The notes under the pieces were generated by a model that saw only the letters and a program-made list of their open reading frames with translations, was not told where the DNA came from and made no database searches. Shown here in pieces: positions 53,968-56,231 of a stretch of DNA of 56,231 bases; the first letter of the stretch is position 1, and each line of letters opens with the position of its first letter. A program made the position numbers and the translations under genes. The stretch comes from Proteiniphilum sp. (GTDB lineage Bacteria; Bacteroidota; Bacteroidia; Bacteroidales; Dysgonomonadaceae), in contig JADLKK010000007.1 of NCBI GenBank assembly GCA_016839025.1, positions 1 through 56,231 of the forward strand. The letters are read 5' to 3'.

Positions 53968-55281
53968 ATGAAAAAAGTACTTATCCTTTTAGGCTTATGT
54001 CTGCTGTTCAGTTCAGAAGCCGGTGCACAGAAGTGGCTGAACAAGCTGGGCAATGCAGCAAAAGAGGCTGCCAAGAATACCGTGGAGAGACGAGTGGAAC
54101 AGAAAGCGGAGGAAGTAACCGAGAAGGCGATGGACAAGGCCGAGGAGTCGGTAACGAAAGATGGCAAAAAAGAAACAGAGAAATCGAATGATGAGAAAGG
54201 CGATGAGACAATTGTAGAGGAGGAGCGCCTGGAAGAGGCTGCCGGGAGCACTCTGCAATCTTCTCCACAAGTTACCCCGCAAAAGTTAACCAGTACTAGT
54301 CAGTACGATTTCGTGCCGGGTGATCAGATCCTCTATTTCGAGGATTTCTCGCAGGATGCCATCGGCGACTTCCCGGCACACTGGACAACCAATGGCAGCG
54401 GTGAGGTGAAGACGGTGAATATCGCGTCCGGGAGATGGTTCCATATGAACGGGGAGGATGCAACTTATTGTTACACCCATCAGATTGATTTCCCGGATAA
54501 CTTCATCGTGGAGTACGACATCATCCCCGATGATAATTTCAACTACGGCATACAGTTCACCCTCTACCAGGAGAGAAGTGACCATCCGCAGGAGATGAAC
54601 GACGATCTGTTTCCGGGGGAAGCAGGATTGCACATCGTGGCCAGCCATGATGTATGGGAAACCAAGGGTTACAAGGATACGGAAGACTGGCTTACGGGAC
54701 AGGCCACAAAGAATCCGGTCGTTCGCGAAAAAGAAAATCATCTCATTATCTGGATCCAGAAACGGAGGGTGCGCATCTATCACCAGAATGCGAAGGTGTT
54801 GGATATGCCCACCAACATCTATCCCGGTGTCGAGTTCAACAGGATGCGTTTCTCGGGATGGGACCGTTACAGCGCACCCTATATTTCGAACCTGAAAATC
54901 ACCACCGCATTGCCCGATACCCGCAGCAAACTGATCACCGAAGGGAAGCTGATCACCTACGGCATCACCTTCGATGTGAACAAGGCGGATGTGAAGCCTG
55001 AGTCATTTGGAACGCTGAAGAGCATCGCTGATGTACTGAAAGAAAACGAATCGGTGAAGGTGAAGATCATCGGTCATACCGACAGCGACGGAGATGATGC
55101 CAAAAACCTGGAGTTGTCGCAACGCCGTGCAGCATCGGTGAAAAGCGACCTGATCAGCATGTTCGGCATCGATGCCTCACGGATGGAGACGGAAGGAGCC
55201 GGGGAGACCTCTCCTGTTGCACCCAATGATACACCGGCCAACAAGGCCTTGAACCGCAGGGTTGAGCTTGTGAAACTGTAA
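53968..55281 (+). CDS. OmpA-family protein with LamG-like middle domain
   Basis: A 437-residue secreted protein. A signal peptide (about residues 1-20, ending AGAQ) is followed by a charged Lys/Glu-rich helical part (about 21-90). A beta-rich middle part (about 110-320, FEDFSQDAIGDFPAHW, FIVEYDIIPDDNFNYG, NRMRFSGWDRYSAPYISNLKI) resembles LamG/DUF1080-type folds. The C-terminal OmpA domain (about 330-437, ITFDVNKADVKPESF, IIGHTDSDGDDAKNLELSQRRA) binds peptidoglycan in known members. It heads a likely three-gene cluster. Confidence 0.85.
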   Translation: MKKVLILLGLCLLFSSEAGAQKWLNKLGNAAKEAAKNTVERRVEQKAEEVTEKAMDKAEESVTKDGKKETEKSNDEKGDETIVEEERLEEAAGSTLQSSPQVTPQKLTSTSQYDFVPGDQILYFEDFSQDAIGDFPAHWTTNGSGEVKTVNIASGRWFHMNGEDATYCYTHQIDFPDNFIVEYDIIPDDNFNYGIQFTLYQERSDHPQEMNDDLFPGEAGLHIVASHDVWETKGYKDTEDWLTGQATKNPVVREKENHLIIWIQKRRVRIYHQNAKVLDMPTNIYPGVEFNRMRFSGWDRYSAPYISNLKITTALPDTRSKLITEGKLITYGITFDVNKADVKPESFGTLKSIADVLKENESVKVKIIGHTDSDGDDAKNLELSQRRAASVKSDLISMFGIDASRMETEGAGETSPVAPNDTPANKALNRRVELVKL

Positions 55282-55295
55282 CCAACGATGAAACC

Positions 55296-56081
55296 ATGGG
55301 AAGATTAATTTTTGTCATCATCTGCCAGCTGACATTCTTCTACTCCTTTGCATTGAATCTGTCGGATACAATACAGAGTATTGACCCGAATGATCCGAAG
55401 ATATTGCTCCCGGACTTGAACAACCTCATGAAACAGTTCGATCAGGGTGAAATGGGAGAGATGCTAAATCAAATACCCGGCATGCAGGAGATGCTGGGTG
55501 GTATTCAGGATGCAGGTGAGTTGATGCAGCAGTATAATGGAGATGCACAGGCTTTGGTATTTGACGTGCCGACAGAGCTGCTACAGATCCTTCCTGAGGG
55601 CTGCCGTAACGTGGGAAGAGCAAGCTGTGTCTTCTATCCTCTTTTTGCGGATATAAAGTTTGATACATTGACCGGCAGGAACGACGGCAAGGGTTACGGT
55701 TTTACCATCATACTTGCTATGTATGATTCAGAGAGTCAGAATGAAGAGGTCAGGGGGCGTACTGAAATAGAGACCATGGCATTGGAGATGAAACTTGAGG
55801 AGATAAGAAAAGGGTTACACCCAAGGCATGGTGAATCGCTGTCGAATGTCAAAACCCGGGAGTGGGGTGCCGGCGGCAGTTACAGGTATGTGGCAGAATG
55901 GGACGGAAAGAAAATGGTGCGTCATTCCAGTTACTACAAGGGCCGGGTAGGGGATGTCTATTTCACCCTGGAAGCAGAAGGCGACGATATTTCGGTTCCT
56001 GAGAAAGTGGCAGACAAGTTGGCTTCATTGGTGGGGAGCAGCCTGACCTACCAATCGCTTAAAAGCAGGATAATTAAATAA
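55296..56081 (+). CDS. Secreted protein of unknown function
   Basis: A 261-residue protein with an N-terminal hydrophobic signal (about residues 1-20). The next part is polar with Gln/Met/Gly-rich stretches (MLNQIPGMQEMLGG), and the last 170 residues form beta-rich segments (YGFTIILAMYD, GGSYRYVAEWDGKKMVRHSSYYKG). I do not recognise the family. It starts 14 nt after the OmpA-family gene and is probably translated from the same transcript. Confidence 0.7.
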   Translation: MGRLIFVIICQLTFFYSFALNLSDTIQSIDPNDPKILLPDLNNLMKQFDQGEMGEMLNQIPGMQEMLGGIQDAGELMQQYNGDAQALVFDVPTELLQILPEGCRNVGRASCVFYPLFADIKFDTLTGRNDGKGYGFTIILAMYDSESQNEEVRGRTEIETMALEMKLEEIRKGLHPRHGESLSNVKTREWGAGGSYRYVAEWDGKKMVRHSSYYKGRVGDVYFTLEAEGDDISVPEKVADKLASLVGSSLTYQSLKSRIIK

Positions 56082-56140
56082 ACGGGTGGAAATGAATAAA
56101 TTAACAACGTATAAGGTAACTAACTAAAATGCTGGCAATC

Positions 56141-56231
56141 ATGAAGACAATTGTATTTGTTATGTGCTTGCTCCTGTGCTTTGGAAGTTGTTCGGGAAAC
56201 AAGAAGGGGAGTGAATCAAAGGTTGAGGAAT
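56141..56231 (+). CDS. Lipoprotein, 3' partial
   Basis: The first 30 codons read MKTIVFVMCLLLCFGSCSGNKKG and then charged residues, with lipobox FGSC (Cys at residue 17), so it is likely a lipoprotein. The gene runs off the window end. An in-frame ATG 12 nt upstream (56129) is an alternative start. It lies about 60 nt after the unknown secreted gene. Confidence 0.65.
   Translation, partial: MKTIVFVMCLLLCFGSCSGNKKGSESKVEE

Overview
The window reads as an ordinary chromosomal stretch of a member of the Bacteroidota, probably order Bacteroidales. Supporting signs are the many promoter-like TAnnTTTG boxes (the known -7 element of Bacteroidota sigma factors), some with a TTG or TTTG element 19-22 nt upstream; several Bacteroidota-type families (a Porin_10-like porin, a DUF4890-like protein, an MG2-plus-plug outer-membrane protein, PadR/PspC and LiaF-like/LytTR pairs); a eukaryote/archaeon-type ProS; and a TopA with a Lys/Ala/Ser/Thr tail. 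A Dysgonomonadaceae-like origin is a guess only. No phage, transposon, CRISPR array or rRNA operon was seen.

Layout. 1-6.7 kb (+): 3' part of a class II (B12-dependent) ribonucleotide reductase, a YigZ/IMPACT protein, topA, a GNAT acetyltransferase and a small membrane protein. 6.6-13.1 kb (-): a two-gene split chromate transporter with a long promoter-to-start leader, trpB2, a malic enzyme fused to a phosphotransacetylase-like domain, a DUF2461 protein and a Cys/His-containing lipoprotein. 13.2-22.9 kb (+): a LiaF-like membrane protein with a membrane-anchored LytTR regulator, then a TetR-led RND efflux operon (TolC, adaptor, pump, PII-like protein) ending at a strong terminator, then pncB. 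22.9-25.9 kb (-): coaBC coupled to an M23 peptidase. 26-30 kb (+): a PadR-PspC pair, a Gfo/Idh/MocA oxidoreductase and tRNA-Leu(CAG) with an unusual two-hairpin leader. 30-36.4 kb: a large MG2/plug protein (-), nnrDE, rplU-rpmA and a methyltransferase (+).

36.4-43.8 kb (-) holds a complete histidine operon, hisG-D-C-B-H-A-F-IE. Its leader encodes an 18-residue peptide with five His codons, followed by a terminator whose 3' arm core is duplicated inside the peptide gene. This is the layout expected of ribosome-mediated transcription attenuation and is the most striking regulatory system in the window.

44-56.2 kb: a putative porin and an anchored periplasmic solute-binding-like protein (+), a DUF4890-like protein (-), a small PH-like membrane protein (+), a HerA-type ATPase (-), a GH29 fucosidase (+), menA and proS (-), then an OmpA-family protein, an unknown secreted protein and the start of a lipoprotein (+) that runs off the end. 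Function calls rest on motif recognition by eye; no database search was possible.
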